DNA from: a virus
DNA length: 21,011 nucleotides
Strand: one strand, 5' to 3'
Virus record (IMG/VR): IMGVR_UViG_3300042938_001022
Coordinates: 1 to 21,011 of that record
Shown here: piece after piece, positions 1-6,878 of the stretch
How positions within the stretch are numbered: position 1 is the first letter of the stretch
Layout of the letters: each line of letters opens with the position of its first letter
The notes under the pieces: model-generated
What the model saw: only the letters and a program-made list of their open reading frames with translations
What the model was told of the DNA's origin: nothing
Databases searched by the model: none
Program-made: the position numbers and the translations under genes

Positions 1-488
1 ACAAACATAATGTAAGGGATGCATAACTCTGCTTTCAATTTTCTGATTAGCTTAGACTTTAACTTAAGGTGAGCTTCTGCATAGTGCTCTGCATTAGTTA
101 AGTGATCAGCTTTAAACATTACAGCCATCATATCTGAGATGTATCCTTTCTGTTTGTGGATGGCAATCTTTTCTATCAGCTTAGTTTCACGTACTGTTAG
201 CTTAAGCTCTGCAGTATATGTAAAGCCATCTAGCTCTAGTGTACCTACAGGCTCACTTGGTGCCATGGGATCCTGAGCAGAATTAAACTCTTTAACAATC
301 TCAATAAAATCAGAGATATCAAAATCAAAAAATTCCTTTTCAGGAATACCTAAGTACTCAAATATCTGTAAATGCCTATCAACAGGATCAAGTTCTTTAT
401 TGTTATTAATATCTGTTATTGCTTCGAACTGCTCGATCGTCAGCTCTTCAATTTTGTTGGGAATTTCCCTACCTAAAATTTTTACCAT
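1..488 (-). CDS. Phage protein, possible tail assembly chaperone (3' end outside window)
   Basis: This open frame reads leftward from ATG at 488 (seen as CAT at 486-488) for 162 codons without a stop and leaves the window. The product is acidic and soluble. It begins MVKILGREIPNKIEELTIEQ, with no signal peptide or membrane segment. A short N-terminal strand followed by a 'LTIEQFEAITDI' helix and an alpha-helical C-terminal half (residues 100-155) resembles small tail assembly chaperones of siphoviruses, but that is a resemblance only. It is the only minus-strand gene seen and is divergent from the capsid operon, which suggests the tail module lies to the left on the opposite strand. If it is a chaperone, a programmed frameshift near its end would be expected, but that part is not visible. 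The reading frame is certain; the function is a weak inference. Confidence 0.75.
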   Translation of the reverse strand, partial: MVKILGREIPNKIEELTIEQFEAITDINNNKELDPVDRHLQIFEYLGIPEKEFFDFDISDFIEIVKEFNSAQDPMAPSEPVGTLELDGFTYTAELKLTVRETKLIEKIAIHKQKGYISDMMAVMFKADHLTNAEHYAEAHLKLKSKLIRKLKAELCIPYIMF

Positions 489-503
489 AGTTTAATTTTT
501 TTA

Positions 504-511
504 CAAATATA
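504..511 (-). promoter_or_regulatory. Candidate TAnnTTTG promoter box for the leftward gene
   Basis: On the minus strand this reads TATATTTG, matching the Bacteroidetes -7 consensus TAnnTTTG. It lies 15 bases before the ATG at 488, leaving room for a short leader. A TTTG that could serve as the -33 element (CAAA on the + strand at 536-539) is 24 bases upstream, slightly longer than usual. It overlaps the start region of the rightward protease gene, so the two divergent units may share control. Confidence 0.35.
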
Positions 512-519
512 TGAATAAT

Positions 520-534
520 TATAATATAGTTATG
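520..534 (+). promoter_or_regulatory. Start-site motif TATAATATAGTTATG, copy 1
   Basis: This 15-base sequence is identical to the one at 3125-3139, and in both places its last three bases are the start codon of a gene (532 and 3137). TATAAT is followed by six bases and then ATG, and a TTTACAA lies upstream in both copies (500-506 and 3111-3117). It could be a promoter producing a nearly leaderless transcript or a shared translation-start element. The exact repeat is directly visible; the role is inferred. Confidence 0.4.
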
Positions 535-1488
535 GCAAAAGATAAATTACCTATTTATAAAATTACTATAGATCCTGAATACTCTGAAAACGGGGAGGAA
601 CTTGGCATTGAACAAATAGCCTTCACATCAACACCAGCTATTAAAGTAATGGGTATGGCTTTCAATTCTCAGGTTAAACCGATGATGTTTACAGATGATC
701 TTAAGTATCGTATTGTTGCGCCTGCTCTTATACCAATGGAGATTTATCGTAAAGATGATGAGGATGGCAAAGAGTATTATGTAAAGTTTACCATAGAAGA
801 GATTGAAAAAATTCATGCAAAGTTTATGCGTGACATGTCAAATAAAAATTTGTTTAATTTAGAACACGATACAGATAAAACTGTTCCTGCTTATGTACTA
901 GAGGCTTGGATTGTTGATACACCAAAAGAAGACAAAGCTTACTCAAGCTTTAATATAGAAGTGCCAGAAGGAACTTTAATGGTTACGGCTCAAGTAACAG
1001 ATAAAGAATACTATGCACAATTGGTAGCAGATGGGCAGGTAGGTTTTTCAATTGAGGGTTATCTAGGAATGAAATTAAAAGAGCAACAACTTAAAACAAA
1101 TAATATGAACAAATTACCTGATGGTGAACACTTAATTGACGGCAAAATCTACGTTGTAGTTGATGGTGAAATCACTGAGATTAGAGAAGAAGAAATGCAG
1201 GAGGAGGCAGTAGTAGAAGAAGAAATGTCCGATACTGTAGTAGAAGAAGAAGTAGTAGAAGAAGAAGAAATGGCTGTAGATCCTACAATGGATGCTGAGG
1301 CAATACTTGCAATAGTACAACCATTAATTACAGAACAAGTAGACATGCTCGTGGCTATGATAGCTGATTTAAAAAATCAATTTGAAGAGTCATTAGTAGT
1401 TGATACAGAAGAGGAGGTGATGGAAGAGGCTGTAAAGATGAGCGTACAGCAAAAATTAAGTAAATTCAATAAATTTAATAATCAATAA
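532..1488 (+). CDS. Prohead (capsid maturation) protease, XkdF-like, with scaffold-like C-terminus
   Basis: This is a serine protease of the XkdF/S78-like phage type, expected to cleave scaffold and capsid precursors during prohead maturation. Numbered from the ATG at 532, the putative catalytic His is H112 in 'FNLEHD' and the Ser is S173 in 'GFSIEGYL'. After the protease domain (about 1-185) comes a very Glu-rich stretch (about 220-250), a helical segment and a short basic tail, the layout of an internal scaffold domain. The frame could also start at the in-frame ATG at 511. I prefer 532 because the sequence before it is an exact copy of that before the gene at 3137. It lies 15 bases before the major capsid gene, as expected for a protease/scaffold gene. 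The family call is fairly sure; the scaffold role is inferred from composition and position. Confidence 0.75.
   Translation: MAKDKLPIYKITIDPEYSENGEELGIEQIAFTSTPAIKVMGMAFNSQVKPMMFTDDLKYRIVAPALIPMEIYRKDDEDGKEYYVKFTIEEIEKIHAKFMRDMSNKNLFNLEHDTDKTVPAYVLEAWIVDTPKEDKAYSSFNIEVPEGTLMVTAQVTDKEYYAQLVADGQVGFSIEGYLGMKLKEQQLKTNNMNKLPDGEHLIDGKIYVVVDGEITEIREEEMQEEAVVEEEMSDTVVEEEVVEEEEMAVDPTMDAEAILAIVQPLITEQVDMLVAMIADLKNQFEESLVVDTEEEVMEEAVKMSVQQKLSKFNKFNNQ
1105..1488 (+). CDS. Possible internally started scaffold protein (in-frame with protease)
   Basis: An in-frame ATG at 1105 (residue 192 of the protease frame) begins 'MNKLPDGEHLIDGKIYVV' and would yield a separate 127-residue acidic scaffold protein. The sequence before it (TTAAAACAAATAAT) is A-rich like the leaders of the capsid gene and other genes here, and the change of protein character begins right at this point. 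Nested scaffold genes inside protease genes are known, for example nu3 within C of lambda. No direct evidence of use is available. Confidence 0.3.
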   Translation: MNKLPDGEHLIDGKIYVVVDGEITEIREEEMQEEAVVEEEMSDTVVEEEVVEEEEMAVDPTMDAEAILAIVQPLITEQVDMLVAMIADLKNQFEESLVVDTEEEVMEEAVKMSVQQKLSKFNKFNNQ

Positions 1489-1503
1489 ACAAAAACAAAA
1501 ACA

Positions 1504-2448
1504 ATGAGAAAACTAAGATTTGATTTAAACATTGATGCTTCTGCATTATTGGCACCAAACGCTGATGCATTCTATGCACAGGCTTACCTTTCAGGTAGTG
1601 AAATTCCTGATAACTTCCGTACTTTACCTGGTATTAAGTACAAAACTAAAATTGGTACAGTTACTTTTGGTACAGGCTTACTAGCAGTTAGTCCATGTAA
1701 CTTCCCTAACCTTAACACTGATGATTTAAGCTCACACGAAGTGGACGTTTGCGCTCTTTCTGCTATGGCTCAAGTTTGCCAATTTGATTTGGAGCAGTCT
1801 TTTGTATCTTTACAAATGGCAGCAGGATCTAATGGTGATTTCACAGTAGCTTCTTTCTTTAGCTTCTACTGGTCAGAAATGGCAAACGCTATTGCAGGAC
1901 AAATTGAGGCATTAAGATGGCAAGGTGATATCTTATCTGTAAACCCACAGCTTGCTTTGTGTGATGGTTATGAGAAACAATTAGCTGCTTCAGTTTTGGC
2001 AGGTGATGTTATCTCTGGTGGTACAGGTAATATCACTACGTTTACAGGTGTAGCTGGATTAGGTGCAAAATTAGAAGCTGCGTTTGCTTTGGTTCCTGCA
2101 GCTATTGCTTCTAGAACTGCTGACTTGCGTATCTACATGCCTACTCAATTGGTTAATATCTACCGATTAGGTGTAGCTTCAGGTAACACTAATGCTTATA
2201 TCACTCAGGATCTATCTTTGACTTACTTAGGTATCAAAATAGTACTTTGTCCAGGGATGTCTAACAATAAATTTGTTATCACTTTGAAAGACAACCTTAT
2301 CTATGCATTTGATGGTGAAGGTGACTCTTCAGACTTACGTGCTATCAACTTAGCAGATACTGTTGCTGAGCCAATTATCAGAACTCGTGCTAACATGAAG
2401 GTAGGATTTAGCTTTGTTAATCCAACTGACATCGTTTACTACGCATAA
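1504..2448 (+). CDS. Major capsid protein
   Basis: This 314-residue protein is taken to be the HK97-fold major capsid protein that builds the head shell. The grounds are position directly after the protease/scaffold gene, size, and an overall pattern of a helical/loop N-terminal arm followed by mixed alpha/beta segments without membrane or signal sequences ('FYWSEMANAIAGQIEALRWQ', then 'LRIYMPTQLVNIYRLG', then a terminal beta segment 'MKVGFSFVNPTDIVYYA'). Base composition is clearly richer in G+C than in the early genes: a hand count of bases 1741-1800 gives 28 of 60. The leader is the CA-rich ACAAAAACAAAAACA, typical of strongly expressed Bacteroidetes genes. A hairpin follows the stop codon, which would allow extra capsid transcript relative to downstream genes. 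Confidence 0.75.
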   Translation: MRKLRFDLNIDASALLAPNADAFYAQAYLSGSEIPDNFRTLPGIKYKTKIGTVTFGTGLLAVSPCNFPNLNTDDLSSHEVDVCALSAMAQVCQFDLEQSFVSLQMAAGSNGDFTVASFFSFYWSEMANAIAGQIEALRWQGDILSVNPQLALCDGYEKQLAASVLAGDVISGGTGNITTFTGVAGLGAKLEAAFALVPAAIASRTADLRIYMPTQLVNIYRLGVASGNTNAYITQDLSLTYLGIKIVLCPGMSNNKFVITLKDNLIYAFDGEGDSSDLRAINLADTVAEPIIRTRANMKVGFSFVNPTDIVYYA

Positions 2449-2464
2449 TAATAATTATTAATTC

Positions 2465-2488
2465 ATAGAGGGGGGCAACCCCCTTTAT
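2465..2488 (+). terminator. Strong hairpin after the capsid gene (terminator or attenuator)
   Basis: A ten-pair stem, with one G-T wobble, pairs 2465-2474 with 2479-2488. Five consecutive G-C pairs close on a GCAA tetraloop. Only three T's follow the C run before AT-rich sequence, so termination may be partial, or it may stabilise the 3' end of the capsid message. It lies between the capsid stop (2448) and the next start (2505). Confidence 0.55.
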
Positions 2489-2504
2489 ATAAAACATATA
2501 AATC

Positions 2505-3050
2505 ATGCCAACAACATGCCAGGCCCTAGAGGCCATTTTAAAAAGTTGCGACAATAATTCAGGGGGTATCTATGGTATATGGATTAACACTCAGGATAAC
2601 ATTGACTCTATCACTCCTACAGATCCATCTGCAGGTTTAGGATGGTCTATCACAGGTATCACTTTACAGGCTTTAGCTCCATTATTTGAGAACTATTACA
2701 TCCGTAGAAACACATCTAGCTTTACAGAAGAGGCTGCTATAGACTTAATTAATGGTTCGTCTTTTGTTACTTCTACTATCTCTTTAATGTTTCAACGCAG
2801 AGAAGCTGATAAGTCAAGAGCTATCAAAATTTTAGGATCGGGACAACAATATCTTACGGCTGTAGTTTTAGATGCTAACGGTCTTTATTGGTATTTCCCT
2901 TACTTACAAGTTACAGGTGTAGCTGAAGGTTCTGGGACTGCTCGTGCGGATGGTTCTAAATACGCCGTTACTTTGTTAGCTGAGAATGAATACTTGGCTT
3001 ATGAAGTTAACATGACTCCTGTAGCTTTAGCTGCTATCGGAATACAATAA
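2505..3050 (+). CDS. Putative major tail tube protein
   Basis: This 181-residue protein lacks signal or membrane segments and is predicted to be largely beta. Its C-terminal half has the pattern 'VVLDANGLYWYFPYLQVTGV' followed by 'GSGTARADGSKYAVTLLAEN', which resembles tail tube proteins (a strand pair, a long loop and a DGSKY-type strand). Two Cys sit near the N-terminus (C5, C15). It is the last gene before the terminator at 3073, so it shares the transcription unit of the capsid, suiting a protein needed in many copies. An alternative is a capsid decoration or other virion protein. A structural role is likely; the exact one is uncertain. Confidence 0.45.
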   Translation: MPTTCQALEAILKSCDNNSGGIYGIWINTQDNIDSITPTDPSAGLGWSITGITLQALAPLFENYYIRRNTSSFTEEAAIDLINGSSFVTSTISLMFQRREADKSRAIKILGSGQQYLTAVVLDANGLYWYFPYLQVTGVAEGSGTARADGSKYAVTLLAENEYLAYEVNMTPVALAAIGIQ

Positions 3051-3072
3051 CAATATTAAAACGCTTAAAATT

Positions 3073-3100
3073 AGCCCTGCAATTAGTGGGGCTTTTTTTA
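3073..3100 (+). terminator. Rho-independent terminator of the capsid unit
   Basis: The stem AGCCCTGC (3073-3080) pairs with GTGGGGCT (3086-3093), with two G-T wobbles, around the loop AATTA. It is followed by a run of seven T's and further T-rich sequence. It cleanly separates the protease-capsid-tail tube unit from the portal unit. Confidence 0.85.
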
Positions 3101-3124
3101 TTTTTAAACATTTACAAGTGAACA

Positions 3125-3139
3125 TATAATATAGTTATG
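3125..3139 (+). promoter_or_regulatory. Start-site motif TATAATATAGTTATG, copy 2
   Basis: This is an exact copy of the 15 bases at 520-534. It again ends in a start codon (3137), lies 25 bases after the terminator, and has TTTACAA at 3111-3117. Coming right after a terminator, a new promoter is needed here, which favours a promoter role. The recognising sigma factor is unknown. Confidence 0.45.
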
Positions 3140-3487
3140 ATATATGTAGAACAAGGCGTAATAAATCAAATAGTTTTAACCTTAACAGAGGTTACTACTG
3201 TACCTACCCCTCATTATCTATTTGCTTTCACTAATGAAATGAATACTACTAGTGTGCCTCAGTTATTTACTACTGCAGATACTAGTTTGTGGCCTGAACG
3301 TTATAATCTTTTTGTGCTTAACGAGCCAGTAGATATTACATTATTGCAAGGACAATTTATTTATCAAATATATCAAAGCGCTACACCTTTTGTTTTGCCT
3401 TTATCTATTGCACAAACTACAGGAGTAGTAATAGAGGAAGGTAGAATGGTAGTTAGCGGACCAATAGGCACATCAATATACGACTAA
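3137..3487 (+). CDS. Small beta-rich phage protein of unknown function
   Basis: This 116-residue protein has alternating hydrophobic residues typical of beta strands and no membrane segment or signal peptide. Recognisable stretches are 'PHYLFAFTNEMN', 'PERYNLFVLNEP' and 'GQFIYQIYQS', ending in 'VIEEGRMVVSGP'. Proteins with this pattern accompany portal or tail genes in Bacteroidetes phages, but I know of no assigned role. It starts right after a terminator and the repeated start-site motif, three bases before the portal gene, so it leads the portal-connector-lysis unit. A minor virion component or an assembly factor are both possible. Confidence 0.65.
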   Translation: MIYVEQGVINQIVLTLTEVTTVPTPHYLFAFTNEMNTTSVPQLFTTADTSLWPERYNLFVLNEPVDITLLQGQFIYQIYQSATPFVLPLSIAQTTGVVIEEGRMVVSGPIGTSIYD

Positions 3488-3490
3488 ATT

Positions 3491-4774
3491 ATGGCATGGT
3501 ACAACGTATTTAAAAAAGAAAATAAAACACCAGAAATGGTGGAGGGATATCAATCATTTTCAACTCCATTTTTACCTGTTGGTAGAGGGAATTTAACTTT
3601 GCCATATGTAAATGGTAGGTATTCAACTAACATGTGGGTAAGATTTGGTAATGACAATCTTTACCCTGAGCTGCTTAATCAAATGTATTATTCTAGTCCA
3701 CTTCATGGAGCAATTTGCGATTATAAAACAAATGCAGTAATTGGTGGTGGTTTTACTTTAGGCACTGACAAATTAACCACTCCTGAGAAGCTAGAGCTTT
3801 ACATGTTTGAGCGGAAAATTAAAATTAGGCATGTTGTAAAGGCAGTTACAAAGCAACTAATTGTTCATAATAGAATATATTTTAAATTGTTTTTTGATAG
3901 TACTAAGAAATTAGTTAAGATTGAGAACATATCACCTGAAAAGGTAAGAATTTCAAGATTTAAAGATATGTATTATCTATGCGAAGATTGGAGTACTAAT
4001 ATAGATATAAAAGAAATCAAACCATACCACATTACATGCTCTGATTATGAGCAATTATATTGCTATGAGATTAAATCACTAGGTCAAGATTACTATTCGC
4101 TGCCACAATACACATCGGCACTTAATTTTGCGTTTCTCTCAGGTGAGCTTTCATACTTTGCCAAAAGTAATATTCAAAATTCTGTATTCCCTAGCTTTGC
4201 CATGATGTTTCCTAAACGTCCGCAATCTGAGGAGGAGAAGCACATGATCAAAGAAACTATTGACAGATTAAAAGGTGCTGCTAATGCAGGTAAGGCTGTT
4301 GCTTTCTTTGCTAATAGCCAGGATCAGTTACCTAAGATAGAAGCACTACCCAATAATGGTAATGATAGTCTCTTTCAGGAGGCCTCACAGCTTAACACTG
4401 AGCAGATATGTTTTGCTCACACTATAGATCCTATCTTAATGGGTGTACGTACTACAGGAAGCCTTGGAGGTGGTGCAGATATTAAGCAGGCTTATGTGAT
4501 ATTTGAAAAGAATGTAGTAATGGAGCTAAGAGCTTGTGTACAGCATATCTTTAATGAGCTATTAACCATCTCAAAAATCCCTGCAGAATTTACTATCAAT
4601 AACTTTCAGATAATAGATGAGTCTATTGTAGAACTTGAAGGGGATGCTTCTAGAATAAACAACTTAATAAGTGCTATGCACCCTACTGTAGCTCAAAAGA
4701 TATTAGATAATATGACACCTGATGAGATAAGAGCTTTAGCTGATTTACCACCACTTAATAACACCCCTGTATAA
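3491..4774 (+). CDS. Portal protein
   Basis: This 427-residue protein is the portal through which DNA enters and leaves the head, expected as a dodecamer at one vertex. Its general pattern is that of HK97/PBSX-type portals: an N-terminal 'PLHGAICDYKTNAVIGGGF' segment, a long central mixed domain with 'ISPEKVRISRF', and a C-terminal helical region containing 'HTIDPILMGVRTTGSLGGG' (about 309-327), the wing/stem loop region with the typical 'P.l.G......' motif. Length fits the family. Start codon ATG is three bases after the preceding stop. The stop overlaps the start of the connector gene by one base, indicating translational coupling. Its place after, rather than before, the capsid gene is unusual. 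Confidence 0.8.
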   Translation: MAWYNVFKKENKTPEMVEGYQSFSTPFLPVGRGNLTLPYVNGRYSTNMWVRFGNDNLYPELLNQMYYSSPLHGAICDYKTNAVIGGGFTLGTDKLTTPEKLELYMFERKIKIRHVVKAVTKQLIVHNRIYFKLFFDSTKKLVKIENISPEKVRISRFKDMYYLCEDWSTNIDIKEIKPYHITCSDYEQLYCYEIKSLGQDYYSLPQYTSALNFAFLSGELSYFAKSNIQNSVFPSFAMMFPKRPQSEEEKHMIKETIDRLKGAANAGKAVAFFANSQDQLPKIEALPNNGNDSLFQEASQLNTEQICFAHTIDPILMGVRTTGSLGGGADIKQAYVIFEKNVVMELRACVQHIFNELLTISKIPAEFTINNFQIIDESIVELEGDASRINNLISAMHPTVAQKILDNMTPDEIRALADLPPLNNTPV

Positions 4775-5340
4775 TGCTATATTTCATAACTGAAACTTAC
4801 CTTAAGGTTAATACACCCATCACTGCTAATGTCGATGTAACAGATGTAACTCCATACATAGCTACTCAGGCAGCACTAAGAGTACAACCTATACTAGGCA
4901 CGACTTTCTATAACCACATGTTGACGGCTTATAATGCTCAGACGCTTACGCCAGATGAGATTGATTTGGTAGAATTTATTCAGCCGGTTATTGCTTGGAG
5001 ATCTGCTGAGGATGCGGTATTCGGATTAACATATCAACTTAAGAACAAAGGTTTGCAAACACAATCAGGTGATTATTCTGCTAGTGTATCTAGAGCTGAG
5101 GTGGCATTTGGCATGGAGCATTATGCACAAAAAGCATCGTTCTTTGAGCAAAGACTTATCAGATGGCTACTTGCTAATAGAAATTTATTTCCAATATTTA
5201 TTTCAACCGCTAATTTAGATACTGATTTACGGCCAATGTTTAACAACTGCTCATGCATTAATCAATTTCAGACCGTGTGTACTGGTTTATGTGGTAATCT
5301 TAGAGAGAATGGTTACAATAATTCTATTCTTATCTTATGA
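4774..5340 (+). CDS. Head-tail connector / head completion protein (DUF6712-like)
   Basis: This 188-residue, mainly helical protein starts 'MLYFITETYLKVNTPITANV' and continues with 'TPYIATQAALRVQPILGTTFY'. That is the pattern of Bacteroidetes phage connector proteins (DUF6712-like, related in layout to gp6-type adaptors) that dock under the portal. The C-terminal tail is Cys-rich (four Cys between about 159 and 173), possibly for metal or disulfide stabilisation. Its start overlaps the portal stop and its own stop overlaps the holin start (ATGA at 5337), so it is the last head gene before the lysis cassette. Confidence 0.6.
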   Translation: MLYFITETYLKVNTPITANVDVTDVTPYIATQAALRVQPILGTTFYNHMLTAYNAQTLTPDEIDLVEFIQPVIAWRSAEDAVFGLTYQLKNKGLQTQSGDYSASVSRAEVAFGMEHYAQKASFFEQRLIRWLLANRNLFPIFISTANLDTDLRPMFNNCSCINQFQTVCTGLCGNLRENGYNNSILIL

Positions 5341-5828
5341 AAGTTCAGTTAGCTATATTATTAAGTACTATAAAAAATTCAATGGTTCAATTACTTACTG
5401 TAGTTGGTGCATTCTTTTTGCCTATTTCAGGCATATTATTTTTGATTGGATTTGCTATAGCAGTAGACACAATAACTGGTATTTGGAAAGCTAAAAAATT
5501 AAAGATTAAAATTACATCAAGAAAATTATCAATTGTAATCTCTAAAATGATGCTTTACGAAGTTGCTGTGATTGGATTCTATCTAATAGATTATTGGATT
5601 CTTAATGATATCATAATGAAATTCTTCTCTGTACCATTAATGCTTACAAAGATTCTTTCTTTAGTTCTTGTTTCAATAGAAGTAATGTCAATCAACGAAA
5701 ATTATAAAGCTGTAAAACAAATAGATATTTGGTCAGCACTTAAAAACCTATTTGCCCGGGCTAAAGAAATTAAAAACGATATCAATGGAATTAGACATAA
5801 GCAAGATAATTCAGCACCTATTATCTGA
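5337..5828 (+). CDS. Holin (phage_holin_4_1 / TcdE-like)
   Basis: This 163-residue membrane protein has hydrophobic segments at about 18-47, 70-92 and 98-116, with 'AVDTITGIWKAKK' after the first and 'SIEVMSINENYKAVK' after the last, the pattern of the toxin-secretion/phage-lysis holin family in Bacteroidetes and Firmicutes phages. It would form lesions in the inner membrane that release or activate the endolysin. Its start overlaps the connector stop, and the amidase gene begins inside its 3' end, so lysis genes are translationally coupled to the head genes. Confidence 0.75.
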   Translation: MKVQLAILLSTIKNSMVQLLTVVGAFFLPISGILFLIGFAIAVDTITGIWKAKKLKIKITSRKLSIVISKMMLYEVAVIGFYLIDYWILNDIIMKFFSVPLMLTKILSLVLVSIEVMSINENYKAVKQIDIWSALKNLFARAKEIKNDINGIRHKQDNSAPII

Positions 5829-6432
5829 AAACCAATACGTTCAAGAGCTTACCGACAAGAGACAAATCTATTTGCATCATACAGCAGGTGGACCAGATGC
5901 AGTATCTGTAGCTAAATTCTTTAATCAGAAAGTAGGTAAGGTAGCCACTGCTTTTATCATTGGTTCCAAGGGCACAATAGTGCAATGCTTTAGCTCTAAA
6001 AATTGGGCTTATCACCTAGGACTTAAACAGGAAGTATTTACAGAAGCAGGGGTAACTTATAGGAGCCTGGATAGATTATCTGTAGGAATAGAGATCTGTA
6101 ACTATGGGCCACTAACTAAAAAGAACGGTTATTACTATAACTATGTAGGTGGTAAAGTAGATTATACTCAGCTAACTATCTTAGATAAACCATACAAAGG
6201 GCACATCTATTGGCAAATGTACACAGATGCACAAATAGAGTCTACCCGGCAGCTGTTAGTGTACCTTTGTGATCAGTATAACATCCCTAGAGATTACTTT
6301 GCTAGCATATTTGATATTGATAAACGTGCTTTGAGGGGAGAGCCAGGTATATTTACACACAATAGTGTAAGAAAAGATAAATCAGATATCTACCCCTGCC
6401 CTAGAATGATACAAATGCTAGAGAATTTATGA
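5785..6432 (+). CDS. N-acetylmuramoyl-L-alanine amidase (endolysin)
   Basis: This 215-residue Amidase_2-type zinc hydrolase is expected to cut the bond between muramic acid and the stem peptide of peptidoglycan. Numbered from ATG 5785, visible features are 'LHHTAGG' (H31/H32), 'GIEICNYG' (E103) and 'THNSVRKDKSDIYPCPRM' with H192 and C205 as the remaining likely zinc ligands and K198 near the active site. The frame is open upstream to a TTG at 5752, but ATG at 5785 is a better start and still overlaps the holin gene by 44 bases. There is no signal peptide, so export depends on the holin. There is no separate wall-binding domain. Confidence 0.85.
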   Translation: MELDISKIIQHLLSENQYVQELTDKRQIYLHHTAGGPDAVSVAKFFNQKVGKVATAFIIGSKGTIVQCFSSKNWAYHLGLKQEVFTEAGVTYRSLDRLSVGIEICNYGPLTKKNGYYYNYVGGKVDYTQLTILDKPYKGHIYWQMYTDAQIESTRQLLVYLCDQYNIPRDYFASIFDIDKRALRGEPGIFTHNSVRKDKSDIYPCPRMIQMLENL

Positions 6433-6875
6433 GATACATCCTACCAATTATAGCACTATGCCTGTTAGGCTCCTGCTCAGATGCTAAAAAGGCACAGTAC
6501 CACTACAAAAAAGCTGTTAAATTTGGCTTAGAGGTAGTGCAGGATAGTGATACTATCAGAATAATCTCAATAGACAGCTTTGCAGTGATACGTAATGATA
6601 CGCTTATATACGAAAAGGTAATAAGAACTAAGGACACTGTTATCTTTTTTAAGAATATCTATGTACCTAAGACCAGGTGGCAAACAAGGATAGAGTACCG
6701 GTATAAGACTCAACTTGTAAAGCAGGATGTGCTTAAGTATAAGTACATATATAAAGCAGAAAAAAAGCAAAAGGCCAAAACTAATTGGCTGCTCTTTATA
6801 ATAGGATTTGGCTGTGGGATAGCTCTATTTTTTACGCTTAGATTAATAGATAAATTATACAATCCTTTTAAATAA
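6429..6875 (+). CDS. Putative unimolecular spanin (lipoprotein with C-terminal membrane segment)
   Basis: This 148-residue protein combines a lipoprotein signal (charged MRYI, hydrophobic stretch, lipobox LGSC with C16) and one C-terminal transmembrane helix (about 119-137, 'NWLLFIIGFGCGIALFFTL'). Between them is a roughly 95-residue beta-prone periplasmic region. A protein anchored to the outer membrane by lipid and to the inner membrane by a helix is the layout of u-spanins such as T1 gp11, which fuse the two membranes as the last lysis step. Its ATGA overlap with the endolysin stop and the holin-endolysin context support this. No separate Rz/Rz1 pair is seen. The homology is not established; the call rests on topology and context. 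Confidence 0.7.
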   Translation: MRYILPIIALCLLGSCSDAKKAQYHYKKAVKFGLEVVQDSDTIRIISIDSFAVIRNDTLIYEKVIRTKDTVIFFKNIYVPKTRWQTRIEYRYKTQLVKQDVLKYKYIYKAEKKQKAKTNWLLFIIGFGCGIALFFTLRLIDKLYNPFK

Positions 6876-6878
6876 ATT

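Noticed and set aside
1210-1270. Repeated GTAGTAGAAGAAGAA units as a DNA repeat
   Set aside because: The period follows codons and encodes the acidic linker, so it is a protein-level low-complexity region rather than a DNA element.
1132-1320. Phe/Tyr-rich minus-strand frame
   Set aside because: This is another antisense shadow of the same Glu codons; it looks hydrophobic only because TTC is the complement of GAA.
1149-1346. Ser/Thr-rich minus-strand frame
   Set aside because: It is the reverse complement of the Glu/Val-rich repeats (GAAGAA, GTAGTA) of the protease-scaffold gene; the low-complexity protein and lack of a leader mark it as a shadow.
5291-5494. Plus-strand frame overlapping connector and holin genes
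   Set aside because: It covers the junction of two convincing genes in another frame, has no domain, and would conflict with the ATGA coupling at 5337.
5752-5784. Upstream TTG start of the amidase
   Set aside because: The 11 extra residues add nothing to the domain and come from within the holin frame; the ATG at 5785 is better.
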